64,000 nt of DNA from Bifidobacteriaceae bacterium (GTDB taxonomy: Bacteria; Actinomycetota; Actinomycetes; Actinomycetales; WQXJ01): positions 49,710-113,709 of the forward strand of contig JAITFE010000100.1 in the NCBI GenBank assembly GCA_031281585.1, in the 5' to 3' direction. The stretch's first letter is position 1; the number at the start of each line of letters is the position of its first letter. Under the pieces are notes generated by a model that was not told where the DNA came from, did no database searches, and saw nothing but the letters and a program-made list of their open reading frames with translations. Below are positions 53,981 to 63,099 of the stretch, piece by piece. Position numbers and translations under genes: made by a program.

Positions 53981-54002
53981 GAAATAGGTACCGTCCCCAT
54001 TT
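53981..54002 (+). repeat. 22-bp dispersed repeat, copy 2
   Basis: Identical over 22 bp to 8757-8778. It ends 1 bp from the stop codon of the minus-strand reductase gene. Together the two copies suggest a REP-like element that settles at gene ends. Confidence 0.7.
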
Positions 54003-54003
54003 C

Positions 54004-56817
54004 CTATGACCGGGCGCGGGCCGCCGCCTCCTGGGTCTTGAAGAGGTTGAAGCGGGGGAGGAACTTGTCCCAGTCGATGGTGTGGGAGTCGATCTCCGGG
54101 CCGTCAATGCAGGCGTGCTTGCGGACCAGCTTGCCCTCCAGCGTGACCGGGACCATGCAGGCGCCGCACATGCCGGTGGCGTCAACCATGATCGAGTTCA
54201 GCGAGGCGACCGTGGGCGTCCCGTACGGCTTGGTCAGGTCGGAGACCGCCCGCATCATCAGCGGCGGGCCGATCGTCACGACCTCCGCGATCGACCGGGC
54301 GGCGGACCCCGCCTTCTCCGCCTCCAGCAACTCGGCCAGCGGCGTGGTGACGAACCCCGCCACCCCGAACGAGCCGTCGTTGGTGGCGTAGATGACGTCC
54401 AACTGCGACCCGTACTCGGCCTGCAGCCGCCCCACCCGCTCGTCCGGCGCGTCCCAGAACATCAGGTCCTTGGACCGGAACCCGGAGATCAGCGTGACGT
54501 GGTTGCCCAGCCTGAGGTGCTCCCGCATGATCGGGTAGACGGGCGGCAGTCCCAGGCCGCCGGCCGTGAACACCACCGTCTGGTCGGCCCCGTAATGATG
54601 CAGGTCGGACGGGCGCCCCAACGGCCCCGCGATCCCCGCGAACACGTCGCCCACGCCCAACTCGTTGATCCGGTGCGAGGACGCGCCCACGTCCTGCACC
54701 ACCAGTGTGATGGTGCCCGCCCTCTTGTCCCAGTCCGCCAGCGTCAGCGGGATCAGCTCGCCGCCGGTCCACGGCAGGACCCGCACAAACTGTCCCGCCT
54801 GCGCGCTCGCCGCGACCGCCGGCGCCCGCACCTCGAACTCCTCGATTCCGGGCGACAGGCTCCTCTTGCCGACGATGACGTGCGTCGCCGCCGCGGCCTC
54901 CGTGTACGCCAGGGCCGTGGTCACCATGGCGCGGGTCGAATCCGGCGTCCCGTTCTCGATCAGGCGCAGGATCTCCCTGGCCGCCGACTGCCCGTCGCCC
55001 GCCGCCATGATGGCCGTCGAGCCGCCCCGGGCCGCGTCGCCGCCCGTGAAGACCCCGGCCAGGGTGGTTTGCTGGGTGGATTCGCCGTCCAGGTTGATGG
55101 TGCCCCACCGGGACACGCCCAGCCGGGGCTCGGAGTCCTTGATGATCGGGTTGGCCGCGTTCCCCAACGCCATGATGACCAGGTCCACCGGCATGGACTC
55201 GCTCTGCCCGGTGCGCACGGGCCGGCGCCGGCCCGAATCGTCCGGCTCGCCCAGTTCCATGATGTCGACAATCGCGGAGGCGACGAACCCGGTCTCCGGG
55301 TCGCCCAGGAACTCGCTGGGGGAGCGCAGCACGGCCAGGCCGACCTGTTCCTCCAACGCGTGCTCAAGCTCTTCCACTCGGGCGGGCATCTCCGCCTGGG
55401 TGCGCCGGTAGACAATGCTGACGTTGCCGCCCAGCCGCTTGGCGGTGCGGGCCGCGTCCATGGCGGTGTTGCCGCCGCCGATCACTATCACGTTCTTGTC
55501 TCTGACCAGCGGCAGCGGCGTTTCCGCCCCTTCTTGGTGGGCCTGCATCAGGTTGACGCGGGTCAGGAACTCGTTGGCGGACATGACGCCCAGCAGATGC
55601 TCGCCGGGCACGCCCATGAACTTCGGCAGCCCCGCCCCGGTGCCCACGAAGATCTTCCAGAAGCCCGCGGCCTGAAGTTCGGCCAGCGTGGCGGTCTTGC
55701 CGACCACGAAGTTGGTGACGAAGCGCCCGCCCAACAGCCTGATCTTGGCGACCACGTCGTCGATTAACTGGTTCGGCAGCCGGAACTCGGGGATGCCGTA
55801 GCGCAGCACCCCGCCCAGTTCGTGGAACGCCTCGAAGACGGTGACCGGGAAGCCCTCCGCAGCCAGTAGATAGGCGCTGATCAGCCCGGAGGGGCCGGAC
55901 CCCACAACGGCGACGGGCGGCCGGGTGGCGGCCCGCCACGGGTCGGGCTGGCCCGCGAACCGCCGCGCGGCGGCGTCCGGGTCCACCAGCTTGTCCCGTT
56001 CCGGCAGGAACCATTCCAGTTGGCCAATCGACATGGGGTGCTTGTGCAGGCAGACGCCCTGGCACTGGAGTTCTTGCGGGCACACCCGGCCCGTCACGTT
56101 GGGCAGCGGGTTGGCCTTCTCCAGCATGGCCAGCGCGTCGGTGAACTGGCCCCGGCCTATCAACTCGAACATCTCGGGGATGTGGATGCGGACCGGGCAG
56201 CCGCCAATGGGAGCGCGGTGCTCCGCCAGGAATTGGCCCAGTTCGCAGGGCGCGTCCGCGCACTGCTTGTCCCGGATCGCCTCCAGCCACACGAACAGGT
56301 CCACGTCGCGGCGGGTGAAGCCCAGGTCCATGTAACCCAGGTAGCCCTTGTTGACCAGTTCGAAGTCGGTCGAACGGGCCTCGGCGGGCCGGATGTAGGG
56401 GGGGATGCCGTTGCCGGCCGGCCAGTCCTCGGAGAGCCCCGCGAACATGGGATAGTCAGCGGACAAATGCGCGTCGAGCGCCCGAATGAACATGCGCTTC
56501 TTGCCTACCGGCAGGTTCCAGATGAACCGCATGACGAGGCGTGACGTGTCGTCCTCCCGCTGCAGCAGGCCCCAGAGCCGCCGGGTGAAAGAAGCAGAGA
56601 GCTCCTCGCCCCGGAACTCCTGCGCCACCGCCATGGCGCCGTCCGCTATGAACAAGTCCCGGAACATGCGCGGGCTGGCGGCCAGCCGCCGCTCCAGGAC
56701 CTTCAACTGCCCGTTGAAAGTGGCGACCTCCGGGGTCGCCTCCAGCTCGCGCAGCTTCGAGGCGCTGGCGTCCAGCGTGGCCCTGGCGGCGGCCCACTCG
56801 GAGACGTTGGTGCTCAC
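54004..56817 (-). CDS. Fused NfnB-NfnA-like ferredoxin:NADP oxidoreductase
   Basis: A 937-residue fusion. Residues 1-290 hold a helical region and a cysteine-rich segment (CADAPCELG, GGCPVRIHIPEM, CPQELQCQGVC) for Fe-S clusters, as in GltD/NfnB. The GltD-like flavoprotein follows, with VAVVGSGPSGL (about 305) and VIVIGGGNTAMDAARTAKR (about 442). From about 640 it is an FNR-like domain ending with GMCGACMVPV and ACIDGPE (about 885-910), the [2Fe-2S] site of NfnA/SudA. In Nfn complexes these subunits bifurcate electrons among NADH, NADPH and ferredoxin. The ATG overlap with the PFOR gene upstream suggests it takes ferredoxin reduced by PFOR. A glutamate synthase large subunit is absent. Confidence 0.85.
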   Translation of the reverse strand: MSTNVSEWAAARATLDASASKLRELEATPEVATFNGQLKVLERRLAASPRMFRDLFIADGAMAVAQEFRGEELSASFTRRLWGLLQREDDTSRLVMRFIWNLPVGKKRMFIRALDAHLSADYPMFAGLSEDWPAGNGIPPYIRPAEARSTDFELVNKGYLGYMDLGFTRRDVDLFVWLEAIRDKQCADAPCELGQFLAEHRAPIGGCPVRIHIPEMFELIGRGQFTDALAMLEKANPLPNVTGRVCPQELQCQGVCLHKHPMSIGQLEWFLPERDKLVDPDAAARRFAGQPDPWRAATRPPVAVVGSGPSGLISAYLLAAEGFPVTVFEAFHELGGVLRYGIPEFRLPNQLIDDVVAKIRLLGGRFVTNFVVGKTATLAELQAAGFWKIFVGTGAGLPKFMGVPGEHLLGVMSANEFLTRVNLMQAHQEGAETPLPLVRDKNVIVIGGGNTAMDAARTAKRLGGNVSIVYRRTQAEMPARVEELEHALEEQVGLAVLRSPSEFLGDPETGFVASAIVDIMELGEPDDSGRRRPVRTGQSESMPVDLVIMALGNAANPIIKDSEPRLGVSRWGTINLDGESTQQTTLAGVFTGGDAARGGSTAIMAAGDGQSAAREILRLIENGTPDSTRAMVTTALAYTEAAAATHVIVGKRSLSPGIEEFEVRAPAVAASAQAGQFVRVLPWTGGELIPLTLADWDKRAGTITLVVQDVGASSHRINELGVGDVFAGIAGPLGRPSDLHHYGADQTVVFTAGGLGLPPVYPIMREHLRLGNHVTLISGFRSKDLMFWDAPDERVGRLQAEYGSQLDVIYATNDGSFGVAGFVTTPLAELLEAEKAGSAARSIAEVVTIGPPLMMRAVSDLTKPYGTPTVASLNSIMVDATGMCGACMVPVTLEGKLVRKHACIDGPEIDSHTIDWDKFLPRFNLFKTQEAAARARS

Positions 56818-59800
56818 TGGATGATCTCCGCGTCGCAGTTGGCCTTGACCCGCGCCATTCGCTTGGTCAACTCGGGAGTGACCTCCAAGGCGTCCAACGC
56901 CCCGTCGATCATCCGCGCCACCACCCGGGCCTCGCCGTCCACCACCATTGTGGTCTTCTCGAACAGTTGCGGAAGTTCCTGGTAGCAGGTGCCGCAGTCG
57001 TTGCAGGTCGCCTCGTCGGCCGGGTCGAGCCAGATCGGCCGGCCCGCGCCGCCACCCCCGCCGCCGCCTGAGGCGCCAGTGGCCGCCCCTTCGCCAACGC
57101 CAGCGCCAACCCCAGCCGAAGCCCCGGCCCCGAAGCCCAACCCCAGGGCCGGCAACGCCGCCTGGGAGGATGACGCCAAATCCGCCATCGCCGCCGCGAT
57201 CTGGTCCAGCGACTCCTCGCGCGCCTGCAACGCCTCCTCGTAGCGGGACGTCAACTGGGCGACCTCCGCCCGGTGCGCGGCCGTGAGCGCGGCGCCCTGC
57301 TGGCCGGCCAGGAACTGGAGCGTCTGCCAGTAGTGCTTGCGGTCCTCGACCAACCCGACAACGCCGGGGCGGCAGGCCACCCGCACCAGGCGCCGGTTCC
57401 GGTCGGTCGCCCAGATGAACGGGGTCTTCCCGGCCCTGGCCTCCAAAGGCAACTCGACGTACTCGGCGATCGGCACGGCATCGTCCACTTCTTCGGCGGC
57501 CAAGCGCCGGAACTGTTTGGCGAACCGGACCTCGCCGTACGCGAACTCGGCGGGCGTGATCGGGGTCTGCAACAGCGCGACCTGGCCGGCTTCATCCAGG
57601 TACTGCAACGCCCGCGAGGTCCAAAGAGCCGTGGGCTCCGGGTTCCCGTCCAGGCTGAACCGGTCCGGCAGCGACGGCCCGCGCCTCGGGTCGTGGACAA
57701 AGAGCGGCGCCATCCGCGACTCGACGGCCAGGCGGGAGCGCGCGTTGGACAGGTCCTCCGGGATGCCGTTCTCCGTGCTGCAGGGGGTGTAGACCTCCAT
57801 CAGCGCGGTGCCGTCCTGGTAGTCCAGCATGGCGAGGGCCGTGCCCAGGAAGTGCGCGTGCAGGGCCGTCGACACGGAGCACGCGAAGACGCGCGGGTGG
57901 AAGGAGGCCAGCAGGCCAAGCTCCTTGCGGGACTCCTGTTTGCCCGCGTGGGACCGGCCGTAGCGCGACAGGTCCGCGTCCTGCCCGGTGTAGGAGGCGG
58001 TCGAGGCCTGGCCGCCCGTGTTCGAATAGGAGCCCGTGTTCAGCACCACGGCCTTGATGGGCGTGCCGCCCGCCAGCACGCGGGACATGGCGCCGAAGCC
58101 GATGTCGAAGGCGGCCCCGTCCCCGGACACCGTCATGACGGCGGGCAGCAGCCCCATTTCCTCCGGCGTGAAGTCCCGCCAGGAGATGGTCGCGAGCCGC
58201 GCCGGGTCCTTGTCCGGGTCGAATTCGCCCGCGAGTTCCGCCCGCGCCGCCCGCAGCGCCCGCACCTCCGGGACCAGTTGGGAGACCAGGCCCTCGTAGA
58301 GGCCCGCCGCCACCGGCTGCGCGTCCTGGAACAGCGAGTTCACCCACGGGTCGGTGTAGGGGGTGAACGGCATGGTGGAGGCGTAGACGGAGGAGCAGCC
58401 CGTCGAGTTCGCGATCACCGTGGTGGACGGCCCCCGCCCGGTCGGCCCGCCCTCGTACAGGTAGAGCCGCCCCTCCAGCAGGGCGATCAGGCCCGCGATC
58501 CGCTTGGCCTTGGCCTTGTCCGCGTCCGATGCCGTCTGGACCGCCTTCGCCGCCTCCTCCAGTTGGCCGATCAGGGACTCGAGTTCGCCGACGTGCTCGC
58601 GGCGACGGGCGTCGCCCACCGCGTGCGAGAGGGTGGTCAGCAGCCGCAAGGCCGTGACCTCGCCGCAGCCCCGGCAGGCGCCGTGGCCGCCGGTCATCGC
58701 GTAATAGGTCTCGTGGTCCAACAGCAGGCGCTTGATGTCGCCGTCCGGCTCGGCCGCCCCGGCCAGGAACCGCTTCGGGGTGGCCGGCAGTTCGGTCAGC
58801 CGCTCGAAGCGGGTCTCCAAGGTGTCGGCCGCCGCGGCCGTCTGGTCCACCGCCACCAGGGCGGATGGCCCGCACACGTCCACGCATTGGAGACAGCCGG
58901 TGCACTTCCACGGGTCCACCACCGCGCTGAAAAGGCCGCCCCGGCCCGGTTCGGAGTTCTCCACCGAGTCGAAGAACGGGCGCGTGCGGGCGACGGGGAA
59001 GGTGGCCAACGCCGCCGCGACCTGGTCCACGACCCGCGCGACCGCCTTGTCGTCCAGTTCGGCCGCCGCGCGCCGGGCCGCCTCCGGCAAGTCGCTGAGG
59101 TCCGAATCGGCGCGGAAGGCCTGGCGGATCGAGTCGGCCCAGGCATAAACCCTGGGGGCCACGGCTTCCGCCCTGCCCAAGGGGAGGTCGGCCGCCGCGA
59201 TGGCGCCTTCCAAGAGGTCCAGTAGGTCGTGGACCTGGTTGGGGATGGCCGTGTCCGGGCAGGCCAGGGCGCATTCCAGGCAGCCTGTGCAGACTTCGGG
59301 GTTGAAGATCGGGGTGGTCCGCCTAAAGATGCCCTTGTCTTTGTTAGCGCCGGTGCCGACAGGCATGAACAGCCCCGCGCCGGGCAGTACCGGGGCCTCG
59401 GCGATCGTGCCGGCCCGGAAGGGCGCCGCCACCAGGTCCTCGTAGTAGGCCGGGTCGAACAGGGCCGTTGGCCTGGACGCGCTGGCGGCGGGGCACATGG
59501 CGGCGGACAGGGCCACGGACCGCGCGGAGGCGCCGGCCGGGGACTGTTCGGCCTCCACAAAGGCGGGCGAGTCGTACTCGACCGGCACGGTCGCGGTGAT
59601 GCCGTCGTTGATCACGGCCATGTTGCCGTCCACGACCGCTTGGCCCTTGCGGCCGAACTTGTACTCGATCTGCTGGCGCACCCGGGCGGTGACGTCTTCC
59701 CCGGCGGCGCCTTGGGCCACGGCCTCCACGTGCCCGATCATCGCGCCGATGAACGCGATCCCCATCATGCGGGTCTCCAACTCCGGGCTGGGGGCGTGCT

Positions 59801-61844
59801 TCTTGGCCACCTCGAAGGCGTTGACCACCAAGAACTTGATGTGGCGCTGGCGGATGGTCCGCCGCGCGTACGCGGGCAGGGCCCGCCAAACCTCCAGCGG
59901 CGTCTTGTCGGACTGCATGATGAACGTGCCGCCCTCCGCCAACCCGGTCAGCGGGTTGGTGTGGATGAAGACCTGGTGGTCGGGCGAGATGACCACGTCC
60001 ACGTCCTCAAGCTCCGCATTGGTCAGCAGCACCGGCTCCGGGGAGAGCGTGATGTAGAAGTTGGTGGCCGCGCCGGACTTCTCCGAGCCGTACTTGGGCG
60101 CGGACTTCGAGTTCATGGACAGCACCCCGGACAGGATGTCCGTCAGCAGCTTGCCGGTCGCGACCGTGCCGTAGCCGCCCACCGAGTGGAAGCGGATGCG
60201 GAGCGAGCCGGGCGGCAGCAACTGGGGATTGTCCTTGGTGGGAAGGGCCATCGCGACCGTCTCGGGATAGGCCGACTTGAGGCGGTCGTGGATGGCGGCC
60301 ACGCCCTTCGGGGGGTTCTCCTCGAAGAAACGCGACCCCAGGTAGATCACGTCGCCGACCGATCCGGCGGCCATCGCCTCGAACGCGGCCACCAAATGCC
60401 GGGGCTGCACGTCGTGGCCGCCCAGGCCGAAGATCGCGGAGGTGACGCGGGGGGCGGCCGGTAGGCGCACGGCATCGGCGGCGGTGCCACGCGTCGGCAC
60501 AACCTGGCCGGCCTGCGCGCGGAACAACGTCTGGGTGACCAGCCTGGTCAGGGCCGTGTCGTCGGAGCGCTCCAAGACCATGACGGCCTTGGCACCCGCG
60601 ACCGCCTGGACGAACTCGGCCTCCGGGAACGGCTGGAGAAGCTTGACGGAGACCACGCCGGCCTTGATCCCATGCTGGCGGAGGTAGGGGATGACGGCGC
60701 GGACGTCGTCGGTGATGGAGCCCAGGCCCACCATTATGAAATCGGCGTCCTCGCAGTTGTACGCCATGACCGGGGTGTACTCGCGCCCGGTCAGCTCGGC
60801 GTATTCGGCCATCGCCTGGCGGGTCAGCCGGGGCACGTCGGCGGCGAAGTGGGCGCGGTGGTCGGCGGCGCCGGCCTGGAAGTCGGGCTGGTTCTGGACC
60901 GGGCCGGTCAGACCGGGGTTGTTGGGGTCAACCAGGGCGGGCACGGCCTGGCGGGTGCCCAGCCGGTGGGCGCCGCGCCACTGCCGGCGCCACTGCCCGC
61001 GCAAGTCCTCGGGGATCCAGACCAGGGTCTCCTCGGCCAACCGAGCGGCATCGTCCTCTTCGACGTCCGCCGCCATGGAGGCGAGGTGGGCTTTGAGGGC
61101 GGTCAGGTCGGCGGCCTCGAAATCGCCGGCGTGGCGGTCCAGGTACTGGCCCAACTGGAACATGCGGCCCTTGGCGCCGAAGAGGATCTCCTGGGCGACT
61201 GTGGGGCAGGCGATCCGGCCGGCCGGATCGGGGAGGTACTCGCGGAGCAGCGCGGGCTCGGGGAGCACGGCCTCCGTCATGACATGGGAGGTGGCGAACC
61301 CGTCCATGGCGTTGGCCACGGGGATCAGGCTGAGGCCGGCCACCCGGTAGGAGATCGCGGCCAGGTCCGCCGCCTCCTGCGGGGAGGAGCCGAAGAGGAT
61401 GGTGTACCCGGAGGGCAGCAGCGCGTAGATGTCGTCGTGGCCGGCCATGACGTTGAGGGAGTGCTTGGAGACCACGCGCGCCGCGACGTGCAGCACAAAG
61501 CCGCCCACCTTCTTGCCGACCGTGACGTAATGCGACTCGATCCCGTACAGAATCCCCTGCGAACTGGACGCGTTGGAGATGTAGTTGCCACCGGTCAGCG
61601 CCGCCCCGAGTGCCCCCGACTGGCCCGAATGCTCGCCCTCCGCCTCCACGAAGAAGGGATGGGCGCCCCAAACGTTCAGCTGGCCCTCGGCTCTGGCCGC
61701 CTCGAACAATTCGGAGATTTCGGTTGACGGGGTGATCGGGTACCCGATCATGCCGCCGCAAACGTGCTTCATAACGTGTGCGACTGCGCCGTTGCCGTTG
61801 ATTACTTCGGGAATACCTGGAAACTGAGGCTGCAAGATGGTCAC
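56814..61844 (-). CDS. Giant pyruvate (2-oxoacid):ferredoxin oxidoreductase
   Basis: A 1676-residue single-chain PFOR, about 480 residues longer than NifJ. Domains in order: alpha (GNGAVAHVMKHVCGGMIGYPITPSTEI), CoA-binding part (about 340-540), gamma (RFHSVGGYGTVATGK, about 550-740), two [4Fe-4S] motifs (CTGCLECALACP near 852, CTGCLQCVDVCGP near 982), and the TPP-binding beta domain (GACRGCGE near 1052, GDGAAFDIGFGAM, NTGSYSNTGGQ). A helical stretch, a Gly/Ala linker (about 1575-1605) and an extra ferredoxin-like end (CNDCGTCYQELP near 1615) follow. The start is GTG with GGAAGG upstream. The substrate could be pyruvate or another 2-oxoacid. Confidence 0.88.
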   Translation of the reverse strand: MTILQPQFPGIPEVINGNGAVAHVMKHVCGGMIGYPITPSTEISELFEAARAEGQLNVWGAHPFFVEAEGEHSGQSGALGAALTGGNYISNASSSQGILYGIESHYVTVGKKVGGFVLHVAARVVSKHSLNVMAGHDDIYALLPSGYTILFGSSPQEAADLAAISYRVAGLSLIPVANAMDGFATSHVMTEAVLPEPALLREYLPDPAGRIACPTVAQEILFGAKGRMFQLGQYLDRHAGDFEAADLTALKAHLASMAADVEEDDAARLAEETLVWIPEDLRGQWRRQWRGAHRLGTRQAVPALVDPNNPGLTGPVQNQPDFQAGAADHRAHFAADVPRLTRQAMAEYAELTGREYTPVMAYNCEDADFIMVGLGSITDDVRAVIPYLRQHGIKAGVVSVKLLQPFPEAEFVQAVAGAKAVMVLERSDDTALTRLVTQTLFRAQAGQVVPTRGTAADAVRLPAAPRVTSAIFGLGGHDVQPRHLVAAFEAMAAGSVGDVIYLGSRFFEENPPKGVAAIHDRLKSAYPETVAMALPTKDNPQLLPPGSLRIRFHSVGGYGTVATGKLLTDILSGVLSMNSKSAPKYGSEKSGAATNFYITLSPEPVLLTNAELEDVDVVISPDHQVFIHTNPLTGLAEGGTFIMQSDKTPLEVWRALPAYARRTIRQRHIKFLVVNAFEVAKKHAPSPELETRMMGIAFIGAMIGHVEAVAQGAAGEDVTARVRQQIEYKFGRKGQAVVDGNMAVINDGITATVPVEYDSPAFVEAEQSPAGASARSVALSAAMCPAASASRPTALFDPAYYEDLVAAPFRAGTIAEAPVLPGAGLFMPVGTGANKDKGIFRRTTPIFNPEVCTGCLECALACPDTAIPNQVHDLLDLLEGAIAAADLPLGRAEAVAPRVYAWADSIRQAFRADSDLSDLPEAARRAAAELDDKAVARVVDQVAAALATFPVARTRPFFDSVENSEPGRGGLFSAVVDPWKCTGCLQCVDVCGPSALVAVDQTAAAADTLETRFERLTELPATPKRFLAGAAEPDGDIKRLLLDHETYYAMTGGHGACRGCGEVTALRLLTTLSHAVGDARRREHVGELESLIGQLEEAAKAVQTASDADKAKAKRIAGLIALLEGRLYLYEGGPTGRGPSTTVIANSTGCSSVYASTMPFTPYTDPWVNSLFQDAQPVAAGLYEGLVSQLVPEVRALRAARAELAGEFDPDKDPARLATISWRDFTPEEMGLLPAVMTVSGDGAAFDIGFGAMSRVLAGGTPIKAVVLNTGSYSNTGGQASTASYTGQDADLSRYGRSHAGKQESRKELGLLASFHPRVFACSVSTALHAHFLGTALAMLDYQDGTALMEVYTPCSTENGIPEDLSNARSRLAVESRMAPLFVHDPRRGPSLPDRFSLDGNPEPTALWTSRALQYLDEAGQVALLQTPITPAEFAYGEVRFAKQFRRLAAEEVDDAVPIAEYVELPLEARAGKTPFIWATDRNRRLVRVACRPGVVGLVEDRKHYWQTLQFLAGQQGAALTAAHRAEVAQLTSRYEEALQAREESLDQIAAAMADLASSSQAALPALGLGFGAGASAGVGAGVGEGAATGASGGGGGGGAGRPIWLDPADEATCNDCGTCYQELPQLFEKTTMVVDGEARVVARMIDGALDALEVTPELTKRMARVKANCDAEIIQ

Positions 61845-62093
61845 GATGACCTTCCGTGGTCGGCTGATGGTGGGGGCGGCCTAAGCACGGCGTGGTGATC
61901 GGCGTCACGCTTTGGCCATTGCAACCTTAATGCGGCAGGCCAGGCGGGACAAAGGACCCTCGGCCGCCTGGGCGCGTCGAAACGGTTGCGGGCGTGCCGC
62001 TGGCCAGCGGCCTATCCGGGCTGACCGGGACCAATAGGACGTTTGGCGTCCAATCCCACGCCGTTACGCCACGTGAGAACACCCCTGAGCGGC
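61845..62093. other. Divergent intergenic region between PFOR and pup
   Basis: This stretch separates the PFOR operon from pup and must hold both promoters. I see no gene, no strong hairpin and no clear redox-regulator site. A GGACG-TTTGG-CGTCC inverted repeat lies near 62037-62051. Confidence 0.4.
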
Positions 62094-62099
62094 TAGGAT
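62094..62099 (+). promoter_or_regulatory. -10-like box of pup
   Basis: TAGGAT is followed by 8 bp and the pup ATG, with no ribosome-binding site, so a leaderless message is likely. Confidence 0.45.
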
Positions 62100-62107
62100 T
62101 CTCCCTC

Positions 62108-62296
62108 ATGGAGCAAGTGCGCCGCAGTGACCTTCCCCCGCGCGACCGGGACGAGGAGCCGGCGCCCGCCGCGCCCGTGGTTTCCCGCCCAGCCCAGGTC
62201 CAGCCGATCGACGACCTGTTGGATGAGATCGACGCGGTCCTGGAGGATTCGGCGGAGGCCTTTGTGCGGGGGTTCGTCCAAAAGGGCGGCCAATGA
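62108..62296 (+). CDS. pup: Prokaryotic ubiquitin-like protein Pup
   Basis: A 62-residue, disordered, acidic protein that is ligated to lysines of target proteins. The C-terminal half has the ARC-binding helix (IDDLLDEIDAVLEDSAEAF) and ends VQKGGQ, the Gly-Gly-Gln form that Dop must deamidate before PafA can use it. The N-terminus is Pro/Arg-rich. The ATG is chosen from family length; a longer open frame upstream has no support. The stop overlaps the prcB ATG. Confidence 0.96.
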   Translation: MEQVRRSDLPPRDRDEEPAPAAPVVSRPAQVQPIDDLLDEIDAVLEDSAEAFVRGFVQKGGQ

Positions 62297-63099
62297 GCGG
62301 GCTGCCGGCAAGCTACTTCGGGCCGGGCAACTCATTCGTCGATTTTGTGGGCAGGGCCGCCCCCGAGTTGCTGGGCCCGCTTTCGGCCGGCGACGGCCGG
62401 CTCGCCGAGGAGGCCCGGCCGCCGGCCGCGACCACCATCGTCGCCCTGACCTACCGGGACGGCCTGGTCATGGCGGGGGACCGCCGCGCCACCGTGGGCC
62501 ATCAGATCGCCAGCCGGGAGATTGAAAAGGTCTATCCGGCGGACGCCTGGACCGCGATCGGGCTGGCGGGCGTGGCCGGCCTGTCGATCCAGCTGGTGCG
62601 GCTCTTCCAATTGGAATTGGAGCACTACGAGAAGATCGAAGGGGTGGCCCTCTCGCTCAGCGGCAAAGCCCACCGCCTCGCCACCATGGTCCGCTCCCAA
62701 CTGGAGCTCGCCATGAAAGGCCTGGCCGTGGTCCCGCTGCTCGGCGGGTGGGACGGCCAGGCGCCGCGCATCTTCGCCTTCGACGTGACCGGCGGCAGCT
62801 ACGAGGAGAGGGGCTACGCGGCGATCGGCTCGGGCGCCGTGTTCGCGAAGAGCTCCCTGAAGAAGCTGCACAAGCCGGCCGCCAGCGCCCGCACCGCGAT
62901 CCGCACCGCGCTCAACGCGCTCAACGACGCCGCCGATGACGATTCGGCCACCGCCGGAGTGGATCGCGCCCGCGACATCTACCCGGTCGTGGCCCGCGTG
63001 GACGCCCGCGGCTACCACCGGATCGGGGACCAAGAACTGGCCCGGGCGCTCTTCGCCCAGGGCGTCGAGGCCCGCCAGGCGAGGGGAGGACGCGCATGA
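62293..63099 (+). CDS. prcB: 20S proteasome beta subunit
   Basis: Catalytic subunit, 268 residues. A propeptide of about 46 residues ([19 protein letters not shown] onward) is cleaved before Thr47 in the sequence AATTIVAL, exposing the N-terminal nucleophile. The catalytic Asp (AGDRRAT) and Lys (IEKVYP) follow. It begins at the ATG overlapping pup and ends overlapping prcA. Confidence 0.97.
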   Translation: MSGLPASYFGPGNSFVDFVGRAAPELLGPLSAGDGRLAEEARPPAATTIVALTYRDGLVMAGDRRATVGHQIASREIEKVYPADAWTAIGLAGVAGLSIQLVRLFQLELEHYEKIEGVALSLSGKAHRLATMVRSQLELAMKGLAVVPLLGGWDGQAPRIFAFDVTGGSYEERGYAAIGSGAVFAKSSLKKLHKPAASARTAIRTALNALNDAADDDSATAGVDRARDIYPVVARVDARGYHRIGDQELARALFAQGVEARQARGGRA

